From Bacillus massilinigeriensis (lineage in GTDB: Bacteria; Bacillota; Bacilli; Bacillales; Cytobacillaceae): DNA of 64,000 nt. The notes under the pieces are model-generated. The model was not told where the DNA came from and made no database searches. It saw only the letters and a list, made by a program, of their open reading frames with translations. The position numbers and the translations under genes are program-made. Position 1 is the stretch's first letter. Each line of letters starts with the position of its first letter. Location: positions 2,694,565 to 2,758,564 of the forward strand of contig NZ_LT630004.1 in the NCBI RefSeq assembly GCF_900111815.1, given 5' to 3'. Positions 18,230 to 26,878 of the stretch are shown piece after piece.

Positions 18230-18386
18230 ATGTAATCGGTTACACATCGTTTTGCGGACATCCCTATCTTCCTCTCAAGAGGATATCTACGGTAATCTTC
18301 ATTTTATCAACGGTAAATAGCGATTTTATCTACGGTAAATCCCACTTTATCTACGGTAAACCGCAATTTATCTACAGTAGCTGTAT
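18230..18386 (+). repeat. Composite repeat, second locus
   Basis: Same order as at 11310-12264: cre-like ATGTAATCGGTTACACAT (18230-18247), a small hairpin CCTCTCAAGAGG, then five iterations of TATCTACGGTAA-type units ending in TTTATCTACAGTAGCT. One iteration spacing is 22 instead of 21 bp, which breaks any reading frame and argues that the element is not coding. It lies 30 bp behind the Tn3 remnant. Confidence 0.85.
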
Positions 18387-18575
18387 CTTAGTTACTCTCT
18401 TAACTTTTAATGTAAAAAATTATTTTGAGCGTCTCTAACTGAGCCCAGAGGAATCAATTAAAATGACAATTTAGGCTTTTAGAAGCCAGCATTGTGAATG
18501 ACGCTTTTCATCAAAACAACAAGTATATCCTAAATTTACCAATAGTGCGAGCCTGAGAGTTTAACAGCACACCAT
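18387..18575. other. Intergenic, no gene seen
   Basis: AT-rich spacer between the second repeat locus and the prfB terminator. No coding frame or conserved motif recognised. Confidence 0.4.
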
Positions 18576-18607
18576 AAAAATCCCCCGCCTCAAAAAAGGC
18601 AGGGGAT
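18576..18607 (-). terminator. Terminator behind prfB
   Basis: The minus strand reads CCCCTGCC, an 8-nt loop and GGCGGGGG, then ATTTTT, directly behind the prfB stop. Confidence 0.85.
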
Positions 18608-18615
18608 CGGCATTA

Positions 18616-19717
18616 TTACGCTAGCTTGGAACGCAAGTATGCGTTAATAAACGCATCTAAATCGCCGTCCATGACTGCCTGAACGTTTCCTACTTCCGTA
18701 TTTGTGCGATGATCCTTCACCATCGAATAAGGATGGAACACGTAGGAGCGGATCTGGCTGCCCCATCCGATCTCTTTCTGCTCACCGCGGATTTCGAGGA
18801 GTTGCTTCTCTTTTTCCTCGATTTCGCGCTGGTAAAGCTTTGCTTTCAGCATATTCATCGCGCGGTCACGGTTCTTAATCTGAGAACGCTCCGTCTGGCA
18901 CGTTACCACAACGCCTGTTGGAATGTGGGTGATTCGCACCGCTGAGTCAGTTGTATTGATATGCTGTCCGCCGGCGCCGCTTGCCCGGTAAGTATCAATT
19001 TTTAAATCCTCTGTGCGTATATCGATTTCAATTGTATCATCAAGCTCCGGCACTACCTCGCACGATACGAAGGATGTATGGCGGCGACCGGAGGAGTCGA
19101 ATGGCGAAATCCGGACAAGGCGATGTACGCCCTTCTCTGCTTTCAAGTAGCCGTATGCGTTATGGCCCTTGATGGCGAGCGTCACGCTTTTGATGCCCGC
19201 TTCGTCTCCTGGAAGGTAATCAAGCGTCTCCACCTTGAAGCCGCGTTTTTCCGCCCAGCGCGTATACATACGGAGCAGCATCGAACCCCAGTCCTGGGAT
19301 TCCGTTCCGCCTGCACCTGGATGGAGTTCAAGTATAGCATTATTTTTATCATAGGTTTCGCTCAAAAGCATTTGCAGCTCGAAGTCGCCAAGACGATTCG
19401 CCAAATCAGAAAGCTCGCTCTCCAGTTCCTCTTGCAGGTCAGCGTCCGGCTCTTCTTTCAAAAGCTCAAACGTCAGCTCCAAATTCTCGTACGTTTCGAA
19501 CATATCATGAAAAACATGAACCTGATCCTTCAGCGCATTTGATTCATTGATGACTGTCTGCGCTTTCTGCTGGTCATCCCAGAACTCCGGCGCCAGCATC
19601 ACTTCATCAAGTTCTGCAATTCTCGCTTCCTTATTTTCAAGGTCAAAGAGACCCCCTGAAGCCCGCTAATATGTTAGCTGTTTTTTCCAATTCATTCCTG
19701 ATTTCTGCCATTTCCAT
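18616..19717 (-). CDS. prfB: Peptide chain release factor 2, with programmed +1 frameshift
   Basis: RF2 releases peptides at UGA and UAA. The first 24 codons (from ATG 19717, behind GAGGTGAAAGAG) read [20 protein letters not shown]... and end in CTT TGA at 19648-19643. An internal Shine-Dalgarno-like AGGGGG lies 3 nt before CTT. Slipping +1 reads GAC and continues in the main frame to 18616. This is the known autoregulatory frameshift of prfB. The main frame carries the GGQ motif ([11 protein letters not shown]) for hydrolysis and, near residue 200, [13 protein letters not shown]. Gene callers that ignore the shift will start it wrongly at a GTG at 19602. Confidence 0.97.
19643..19656 (-). 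promoter_or_regulatory. Programmed frameshift site of prfB
   Basis: AGGGGG, three bases, CTT TGA C: a slippery CUU codon before the in-frame UGA stop with an SD-like stimulator. When RF2 is scarce the ribosome pauses at UGA and slips to +1, making more RF2. Confidence 0.95.
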
Positions 19718-19832
19718 TCTCTTTCACCTCATCAATTAGTTGTTATCATTATATATCTTTCCAGCCTGTTTTTCACACACCAGATGAAAAAAAGAGACGG
19801 CGGATCGTCCGCCGGCCCTTTCCCTCTCTTGA

Positions 19833-22346
19833 TCAGCCTTCTAGTTTGCCGTGGCAGCTCTTGAATTTCTTGCCGCTGCCACAATAGCATGGATCATTGC
19901 GGCCAATGTCAACCGACTTGGTGGCAGGCTTCTTCTTCACCTTTTCTCCATCCTCTTTCGGATTGACAGCATGTCCCTTCACGACTTCTTGACGCTCAAG
20001 GTTATTGCGAATTTCCGCTTTCATCACATAGCGAGCTGCTTCTTCTTCGATGGAGGCAATCATGTTTTCGAACATCACGAAGCCTTCCTGCTGATACTCA
20101 CGAAGCGGATCGATTTGTCCGTAGGCACGAAGGTGGATACCCTGGCGGAGATGATCCATTTGATCGATGTGATCCATCCACTTCGAGTCAACGGCGCGTA
20201 GAACGATCACTTTCTCAAACTCACGCATTTGCTCGGAGCCAAGTTGATCTTCCTTTTCGTTATAGCGTTCCATCACCAATGCAAAAATGGAATCTGTTAT
20301 TTCATCACGGTCTTTATGGCGAAGATCGTCAACGCTGATATCTCCGTCCTGGAGGAGGTTGCCGCTCACATAGTCAGCAATGCCTTCCAGCTGCCATTCA
20401 TCGCTGTCTTCCCCTGCTGGCGTATGGATGGAGACAACGCGCTCAAGCACAGAAAGAATCATTTTTTCTATTACTTCGCGAAGGTTCTCTGCTTCGAGTA
20501 CCTCATCGCGCTGCTTGTAGATAATCTCACGTTGCTGGCGCAGCACATCGTCATACTGAAGAAGCTGCTTACGTGCATCAAAGTTATTGCCCTCTACGCG
20601 TTTCTGTGCGGATTCAACGGCTTTGGAAACTATTTTGCTCTGGATTGGCTGAGAATCGTCCATGCCAAGGCGTGACATCATGTTTTTCATATTGTCGGAA
20701 CCGAAGCGGCGCATCAGCTCATCTTCCATGGAAAGGTAGAACTGCGTAACACCAGGGTCTCCCTGACGACCGGAACGTCCGCGGAGCTGGTTGTCAATCC
20801 GGCGGCTCTCATGACGTTCGGTACCGATGACCGCTAGTCCTCCAAGCTCGATTACTCCTTCACCAAGCTTGATGTCAGTTCCACGGCCCGCCATGTTTGT
20901 CGCGATAGTTACAGCGCCCTTATGGCCTGCTTCCATGATGATTTCAGCTTCACGGCCATGGTTTTTTGCGTTAAGAACATTATGTTTGACACCCTTTTTC
21001 AGTAGGAGCTTTGAAATGAGCTCAGATGTCTCGATCGCAACAGTACCTACAAGCACAGGCTGACCTTTCGCATGGCGTTCAGCAATATCCTCGACAACCG
21101 CACGGAACTTGCCTTCCATTGAAGCGTAAATTAAGTCTGCTCTGTCATCCCTTATAATCGGACGGTTTGTCGGGATAACGACAACATTCATATTATAAAT
21201 ATTGCGAAATTCTTCTTCTTCCGTTTTTGCCGTACCAGTCATCCCGGAAAGCTTTTCATACATCCGGAAGTAGTTCTGGAAAGTGATCGTTGCTAGCGTC
21301 ATGCTTTCATTCTGGATTTCCAGGCCTTCCTTTGCTTCGATAGCCTGGTGCAATCCATCGCTGTACCGGCGCCCTTTCATGAGGCGGCCGGTAAACTGGT
21401 CGACGATGATAATCTCGCCTTCCTGAATAACATAATCGACATCCAGGTGCATCGTCACATGCGCCTTCAACGCCTGGTTGATGTGATGGTTCAGCGTCAC
21501 ATGCGCAATGTCAAAAAGGTTATCGATGCCAAAGCCGCGCTCCGCCTTCGTGATTCCTTCCTCTGTTAGCTGCACGCCCTTTGTCTTTTCATCATAAGTG
21601 TAGTCTTCCCCTTGTTTCAACGTGCGGACAAAAGCATTCGCTTGAATGTAGAGAGAGGTGGACTTCGCCGCAGTACCAGAAATGATGAGCGGTGTCCGCG
21701 CTTCATCGATCAAGATGGAGTCGACTTCATCGATTACAGCATAATGGAGCGGGCGCTGAACCTTCTGCTCACTGTATAGCACCATGTTATCGCGAAGATA
21801 GTCAAATCCGTATTCATTATTTGTTCCATAAGTAATATCAGCACGATAGGCAGCTTGCTTCTCTGCATTATCCATGCCGTTTAAGTTAAGGCCGACTGTC
21901 AGTCCGAGGAACTCATACAGCTTGCCCATTTCCGTCGCATCACGGCTAGCCAAGTATTCGTTGACAGTGACAACGTGAACGCCTTTTCCGGTAATTGCGT
22001 TAAGGTAAACCGGCATGGTTGCCGTCAGCGTTTTACCTTCCCCTGTCTTCATCTCGGAAATATTACCTTCGTGAAGGGCGATACCACCCATTAGCTGCAC
22101 TTTATAAGGATAGAGACCAAGCACGCGGCGGGCACCCTCGCGAACGACCGCGAAAGCTTCCACAAGAAGGTCATCCGTGGATTCACCGTTTTGATAGCGG
22201 GTCTGGAATTCTTCCGTCTTGGCCCGAAGCTCGTCATCCGTTAATTTCTCTGTATCACCTGCAAGCTTGTCGATTTCATCCGCAAGCCTTGTTAATCTTT
22301 TCACATCGCGTTTGTTCTGGTCAAAAATTTTATCTAAAATCCCCAT
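19833..22346 (-). CDS. secA: Preprotein translocase ATPase SecA
   Basis: Motor of Sec protein export. The start at 22346 ([14 protein letters not shown]) has AAGGAG at good spacing; an upstream in-frame ATG lacks one. It has NBD1 with Walker A MKTGEGKT and [18 protein letters not shown]2 with [14 protein letters not shown] and [11 protein letters not shown], the helical scaffold, and the C-terminal zinc finger [13 protein letters not shown] that binds SecB or membranes. The 837 residues equal the usual Bacillus length. Confidence 0.98.
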   Translation of the reverse strand: MGILDKIFDQNKRDVKRLTRLADEIDKLAGDTEKLTDDELRAKTEEFQTRYQNGESTDDLLVEAFAVVREGARRVLGLYPYKVQLMGGIALHEGNISEMKTGEGKTLTATMPVYLNAITGKGVHVVTVNEYLASRDATEMGKLYEFLGLTVGLNLNGMDNAEKQAAYRADITYGTNNEYGFDYLRDNMVLYSEQKVQRPLHYAVIDEVDSILIDEARTPLIISGTAAKSTSLYIQANAFVRTLKQGEDYTYDEKTKGVQLTEEGITKAERGFGIDNLFDIAHVTLNHHINQALKAHVTMHLDVDYVIQEGEIIIVDQFTGRLMKGRRYSDGLHQAIEAKEGLEIQNESMTLATITFQNYFRMYEKLSGMTGTAKTEEEEFRNIYNMNVVVIPTNRPIIRDDRADLIYASMEGKFRAVVEDIAERHAKGQPVLVGTVAIETSELISKLLLKKGVKHNVLNAKNHGREAEIIMEAGHKGAVTIATNMAGRGTDIKLGEGVIELGGLAVIGTERHESRRIDNQLRGRSGRQGDPGVTQFYLSMEDELMRRFGSDNMKNMMSRLGMDDSQPIQSKIVSKAVESAQKRVEGNNFDARKQLLQYDDVLRQQREIIYKQRDEVLEAENLREVIEKMILSVLERVVSIHTPAGEDSDEWQLEGIADYVSGNLLQDGDISVDDLRHKDRDEITDSIFALVMERYNEKEDQLGSEQMREFEKVIVLRAVDSKWMDHIDQMDHLRQGIHLRAYGQIDPLREYQQEGFVMFENMIASIEEEAARYVMKAEIRNNLERQEVVKGHAVNPKEDGEKVKKKPATKSVDIGRNDPCYCGSGKKFKSCHGKLEG

Positions 22347-22616
22347 ACTTACGCTCCTTATCCATTCCGTCTTATCCAACAAGCATTTTGCGTTCTATTG
22401 GCACTAAATAAAAAAGATTCGCCATAAAACCTACCGAATCCTTGTAAAAATTCGATTTAGTTCTATCTAATTTTAACACTTCAGAAAAAGAGTGACAACA
22501 TTTCGGGGGATGTTCTCTTGAAAGCTAGGTTCGCAGACCAAGTTTCGCAGGGAAATAATGCGATTTTTCTGGAAAATAGGTTATTCGACATATTCTTCCG
22601 ACAAAGAACCCAAATA

Positions 22617-22646
22617 GAAACCCGCAGCCTCAAGTGACTGCGGGTT
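22617..22646 (-). terminator. Terminator behind hpf
   Basis: AACCCGCAGTC, short loop, GGCTGCGGGTT on the minus strand, directly behind the hpf stop. Confidence 0.8.
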
Positions 22647-22658
22647 CGTTCGCGATTC

Positions 22659-23207
22659 TTATTGAGCTTCGATTAAGCCGTAACGCCCGTCCTTACGCTT
22701 GTAAACAACATTGGTGCTGTTTGTATCAGCGTTTTGGAAGACGTAGAAGCTGTGGCCAAGCAGGTTCATCTGGAGGATCGCCTCTTCGCTGTCCATTGGC
22801 TTCAGGTCAAAGCGCTTCGTACGGACAAGCTCCAGCTCATCTTCCTCTTCTTCATGCGGAACAGCCTCTGTGAAAATTGGAGCTGACTCCTTGATGCTGT
22901 CACTGTTGCGGAACTTGCGGTTTACTTTTGTTTTATGCTTGCGGATTTGTCTTTCCAATTTATCCGTAATCAGGTCGATTGCTGCGTACATATCTTCGTG
23001 GATTTCTTCGGCCCGGAGGACGAGGTTCTTCATTGGGATCGTTATTTCTACCTTAGATTTTTTATCTTGATATACTTTCAGGTTTACGCTAACGCTTGCG
23101 TTTGGCGTTTCTGTGAAATAACGTTCCAGCTTGGCAATTTTCTTTTCGATATACTCTCTAATTGCCGGAGTTACCTCAATGTTTTCACCGCGAATGTTGT
23201 AGTTCAT
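22659..23207 (-). CDS. hpf: Ribosome hibernation promoting factor, long form
   Basis: A 182-residue long HPF (YvyD). The N-terminal HPF/RaiA domain binds the decoding centre (about 1-95, MNYNIRGENIEVTPAIREYI). A linker leads to the C-terminal dimerisation domain (about 125-182, RTKRFDLKPMDSEEAILQMNLLGHSFYVF) that joins two 70S particles into 100S dimers. The ribosome site is AAAGGAGGAG. Stationary-phase or stress control is known for the family; I did not identify a stress sigma promoter by eye. Confidence 0.96.
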   Translation of the reverse strand: MNYNIRGENIEVTPAIREYIEKKIAKLERYFTETPNASVSVNLKVYQDKKSKVEITIPMKNLVLRAEEIHEDMYAAIDLITDKLERQIRKHKTKVNRKFRNSDSIKESAPIFTEAVPHEEEEDELELVRTKRFDLKPMDSEEAILQMNLLGHSFYVFQNADTNSTNVVYKRKDGRYGLIEAQ

Positions 23208-23404
23208 AAGCGAGCTCCTCCTTTAATCTTTCTATGAGTTTATATTTCTATTTTACCCTAAAGAACTCCTGCAAAAACAGGGAAAAGATTTGACGAATTC
23301 ATGAAGTTTTTCAAGTTCTGGACAGTAGAAAAGTTGAAAACCCTGCCGTTAAAAGGCGAAAACCGCCGAAATGGCGGCTTTCTCTTGTCGAAGATCGGAG
23401 GCAC

Positions 23405-23749
23405 TTACTTCCGTTGATCGTAAAATACTCCATCCACCGACAAATTCCCGTATGGATTGATATATCTTCGATTCGATTCTTTTTTATTCTGAAGCTCGCG
23501 AATATCAAACTGAATAGCACTGAATTCCTTGGAAAGCAAATCTTCCAGCTTCCGCTCCAAAAAGACGAGCCGCCTGCCCAGTTCCGCTTCCTCCGTGGTA
23601 AAGGGCGGGCGGATGCTGCCAAGCAAGCTTTCCCTCTGTTCTAGGAGATTCTCAATTGCAGCGATTTTTTCATCCCGCTCGATACCCTTGCTTTGCAAAA
23701 GATCTATCATCGTTACAGTGTATTCGTGATATGAGCTAATAGAACACAT
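23405..23749 (-). CDS. fliT: Flagellar chaperone FliT-like
   Basis: A 115-residue, mostly helical protein (LESRESLL, LVFLERKLEDLL type helices) in the position of fliT behind fliS. FliT-type proteins chaperone the cap protein FliD. The ATG at 23749 overlaps the fliS TGA. Sequence conservation in this family is low, so the call rests mainly on size and synteny. Confidence 0.75.
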   Translation of the reverse strand: MCSISSYHEYTVTMIDLLQSKGIERDEKIAAIENLLEQRESLLGSIRPPFTTEEAELGRRLVFLERKLEDLLSKEFSAIQFDIRELQNKKESNRRYINPYGNLSVDGVFYDQRK

Positions 23750-24150
23750 CAAGCCCGCCTGCTTTCCCCATATTGCATCTGCCTGTTAATTTGGATTACC
23801 TGCTTCCATGTGTCCCGAAATTCTGCAGCGAGGGCTTCTACCTCGACAAGGATGGCCGGGTCGTTTTTGATATTCGCTTCAATCAGCCTTCTGTACATAT
23901 AATCATAAAGACTCATCATGTCCTTCGCTACGTCCGCTCCCTCATCCAGCGTTACCATCAGTTCCCGGACGATATCCTGTGATTTAAGGATATTGGTGTT
24001 TTTCCCGCTGATATCCTTGCTTTCCATGGCTTTCTTAGCAAGTGCTGTGAACTTGATGATTCCATTATAGAGCATGAGGGTCAATTCACCTGGCGAAGCG
24101 GTTGTCACTGAATTCTGCTGGTAAGACTCATACGGATTTTTGACTGCCAT
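23749..24150 (-). CDS. fliS: Flagellin export chaperone FliS
   Basis: A 133-residue helical-bundle chaperone that holds the flagellin C terminus and prevents early polymerisation. The typical N terminus NPYESYQQNSVTTASPGELTLMLYNG is followed by amphipathic helices. It acts on both flagellins of this window, which share the same last 50 residues. It is 21 bp behind fliD. Confidence 0.96.
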   Translation of the reverse strand: MAVKNPYESYQQNSVTTASPGELTLMLYNGIIKFTALAKKAMESKDISGKNTNILKSQDIVRELMVTLDEGADVAKDMMSLYDYMYRRLIEANIKNDPAILVEVEALAAEFRDTWKQVIQINRQMQYGESRRA

Positions 24151-24171
24151 TTTTACTCTCCTTTTTTATGC

Positions 24172-26202
24172 TTACTGGCCGCTGAACTGCTGCATCAAGT
24201 ATGTCGATTGCGAATTCGCTTTGGAAATCGCCTTTTCCATTGCGGTAAACTGGCGCCAATAGCGCTCTTCCACTTGCTTTAGCTTTTTTTCAAAACGCCC
24301 AATCGAGTTGTCGATACTGTTGATTTGTTTTCCTAGCGCGAACTGCTGGTTCGTGGAAAAAGTATTGCCCGCTCGCTGCTTCAGATCGTCCATTGTCCCA
24401 GTCACCGTGTCATAGAGGCGATGGGCAATTCCCTTCGAAGCATGGTCAGACCCTTCTCCACGGAACAGGTTCTCGACTGATTCCGGATTTTCTTCAATCG
24501 CTTTCTTAAGCTTTGCTTCATCGATAATGAGCTTCCCGCCCTCAAGGTAGTTCGGGCTAGTCTTGATACCGATATCCGCAAGCTGCTTCATCATCGGATC
24601 AACCCTAGAATTAGCCACTGGTGCATAAAAATCGCTGCGCATCTTAGTCAATGAGCCTGTCAGGATAGAATCTCTCCGCAAAAGACCGCTTTTCGCTTTT
24701 TCTTCCCACTGTTCTTGTTGCTTTTCCGAAAGTCCCTTGCGCTGTTCATCTGTCAGCGGTTTGTACGACTTATAGTACTCTTCCGATGTTTTCTTGCCGA
24801 TTTTATCAATGAGTTCATTGTACTTATCAATGAACCCTTTAATATTGTCAAAAACCTGGTTTGAATCATTGCTGACATTCAATGATACTGCTTTGCCATC
24901 GTTGAAAGTCTGTTTGAGTGTAAAAGTGACTCCGCTCATTTCGAACGTATTAGATGAGCGCTCTGTTTGCAGGCCGTTGATGGTGAAAACCGCATTCTCT
25001 CCGCCAGATTCTGCCTGCCCGCCAAACTTCAAGACACTGTTCAGAAAATTGCCTGAGAACACCATCTCATTTCCACTAGCGTTGAAGTTTCCCGTTTCCT
25101 TTCGGGTCATTGTCATCTGGTCCGTAAAGCTATCATAAAACATTGTCACGCCTGCGTTTGAGCTGTTGACCCGACTCATGACACCTGCGAGAGTTTCGGT
25201 TCCCTGAACACCAAAGTTTTCAGTCACAAGCCCTTTTGAAGTATGGGAAGCGACAGAAAAAGTGAAATAGTTTTGCGTATAATCGGCTTTGATTGCTGCA
25301 TCTTTTTCGATTGCAGCATCTAGCGTTACTTTGCCAGTGATGGTGTCAACACTGCCTACTTTGTCTCCCGCGTCGTTTTTCAGTTCCCTTACTTTATCCG
25401 TTGAAACAGTATCCATCGTATAAGTGGAAGTTCCAACGGAAAGCGTCAGGCTGTTAACCGACCCTTTGCCAAGCTGGATAACTGTCTGTCCTTCACCAGC
25501 CGTACTGGTTTCTATTTTTTTATTGGCAAAATAATCGACGTGAATAGTTGAACCTGTCGCAGGCGGGGTTTTGAATGTTAAAGTTCCGTCCGCCGCAACC
25601 ATGACTTGATTATCGCCAAGACCATCTGCTGGAAGAGCTGAAACAACCTGGAATGCCTTCCCGTTCACCTTCACATTCATCGCTTCAATATCCTGGAGAG
25701 CAACCCCTTCGCCAAGCTTCAGCTTAATCGGTCCGTCTGCTGCCTTGATGGCTTGCGAGTCAACAGAGCCTTTTTTCCAGTCAAAGTCAGACGAATGAAA
25801 GCTGTCACGGCCTTCGTACAGTCCGCCAGTCAGGTTCACCTTCTCAGTTGCGGAAGACGAAATGCCTCCGCTATTTTTCACCATTGCCGATGTCGCGAGA
25901 TGCGTCACCTTATCGATTGAATAAGATGCCTGTGAAGCAGCACTGCTGGCCGTCGCCGTCACTCGATCGTTGAACGTCGAACTTACGGCCCTTGCGCGAT
26001 ATTTCGTCGTCAGCTTCATGCTCGTCAATTCCGAGCGAAAATTCAGCAGCAGGCTGTTCATCGAGCGGTAATCATCCCGCTGCCACTCGATCACCTGCTT
26101 CTTTTGCTTTAATTTATCAAGCGGCATGCGTTCGGCCTTCATCAAATCGCCGACAATCGTATCAATATCCATGCCGCTCGCTAATCCGCCTATCCGTACC
26201 AT
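24172..26202 (-). CDS. fliD: Flagellar filament cap protein FliD, enlarged
   Basis: Capping protein at the filament tip that folds incoming flagellin. The FliD N-terminal domain (about 1-100, MVRIGGLASGMDIDTIVGDLMKAERMP) and C-terminal domain (about 430-665, with the KGFIDKYNELIDKI helix and the FTINGLQTERSSNTFEMSG hook-IN motif before it) are intact. At 676 residues it is about 180 longer than B. subtilis FliD (about 498). The extra length lies in the exposed middle (about 150-330), which reads like two beta-rich repeats, each ending in a DYxxN motif (VDYFANKKI, ADYTQNYF). Confidence 0.95.
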   Translation of the reverse strand: MVRIGGLASGMDIDTIVGDLMKAERMPLDKLKQKKQVIEWQRDDYRSMNSLLLNFRSELTSMKLTTKYRARAVSSTFNDRVTATASSAASQASYSIDKVTHLATSAMVKNSGGISSSATEKVNLTGGLYEGRDSFHSSDFDWKKGSVDSQAIKAADGPIKLKLGEGVALQDIEAMNVKVNGKAFQVVSALPADGLGDNQVMVAADGTLTFKTPPATGSTIHVDYFANKKIETSTAGEGQTVIQLGKGSVNSLTLSVGTSTYTMDTVSTDKVRELKNDAGDKVGSVDTITGKVTLDAAIEKDAAIKADYTQNYFTFSVASHTSKGLVTENFGVQGTETLAGVMSRVNSSNAGVTMFYDSFTDQMTMTRKETGNFNASGNEMVFSGNFLNSVLKFGGQAESGGENAVFTINGLQTERSSNTFEMSGVTFTLKQTFNDGKAVSLNVSNDSNQVFDNIKGFIDKYNELIDKIGKKTSEEYYKSYKPLTDEQRKGLSEKQQEQWEEKAKSGLLRRDSILTGSLTKMRSDFYAPVANSRVDPMMKQLADIGIKTSPNYLEGGKLIIDEAKLKKAIEENPESVENLFRGEGSDHASKGIAHRLYDTVTGTMDDLKQRAGNTFSTNQQFALGKQINSIDNSIGRFEKKLKQVEERYWRQFTAMEKAISKANSQSTYLMQQFSGQ

Positions 26203-26214
26203 AAAACAACCACC

Positions 26215-26598
26215 TTAAATTTTTTTATCAACCATCAAGCCAAGATACTCCGTCATCGCAGCATAAATATCGAGCATCTTGCGCGAAGGAATCTCCCGGA
26301 CCACTTCATCCGTCTTTGAATCAACAACCGTCACATAGTACTCATTTAACTTTTCATGGAACTCAAAGCGGATCGTTGTCTTTGAAACTTGGACGAAATC
26401 ATTCAGCCCGCGGACAATCTTCTCTACTTCCTCTTTGGAAAGAGCCTCCTCCGGAAAAACCTCTTCCCCCGGAAGAATTGTAGGCCCGCCGTCCGCTGCG
26501 CTATGTCCAAGATTCGCTCTCCCAGCCTCCGTAACCCGGAGTCCCGAGGAAAAAACATTCCCAGCCGAAACCTTCTCAATCATCACAGTAGCCCCCAT
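26215..26598 (-). CDS. flaG: FlaG family flagellar protein
   Basis: A 127-residue FlaG (YvyC-like) protein with the conserved C-terminal part FHEKLNEYYVTVVDSKTDEVVREIPSRKML. FlaG proteins affect filament length in other bacteria; the mechanism is unclear. The ATG at 26583 (MIEKVSAG) has a GGGGGC ribosome site and is the more likely start. First gene of flaG-fliDST behind a sigma-D-type promoter. Confidence 0.9.
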   Translation of the reverse strand: MGATVMIEKVSAGNVFSSGLRVTEAGRANLGHSAADGGPTILPGEEVFPEEALSKEEVEKIVRGLNDFVQVSKTTIRFEFHEKLNEYYVTVVDSKTDEVVREIPSRKMLDIYAAMTEYLGLMVDKKI

Positions 26599-26622
26599 TA
26601 CAATTCAGCTTCTATAGTACAT

Positions 26623-26650
26623 ATATCGGTTGCGGGTGGAGGGTTGTTTA
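26623..26650 (-). promoter_or_regulatory. Sigma-D-type promoter for flaG-fliDST
   Basis: The minus strand reads TAAA (26647-26650), 16 nt, ACCGATAT (26623-26630), close to the sigma-D consensus TAAA-N14/16-GCCGATAT. It lies about 25-40 nt before flaG. Confidence 0.75.
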
Positions 26651-26835
26651 GGGGTTTTTGGGACCATACGCGGGTTTCTCGGCGATCAAATATCTTCAAG
26701 CAGCTCAAATATAGTCCGAAGTTTCTCACCAAAATTCTTTGACTTGTCTTCGATAATTTTGGAGCGATTATAATATGATACTTACAACTTTTTTGGAACC
26801 CTAGGCTAGGCCTAGATTAGAATTTTCTTTTCCAC

Positions 26836-26869
26836 GAAAAGAGGCTTGTCCATTCGGACAAACCCCTGA
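26836..26869 (-). terminator. Terminator behind the metallopeptidase flagellin
   Basis: The minus strand reads AGGGGTTTGTCC, GAAT loop, GGACAAGCCTCT, then TTTTC, with G-U pairs allowed, 10 bp behind the stop. Confidence 0.75.
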
Positions 26870-26878
26870 TTGAGTATA

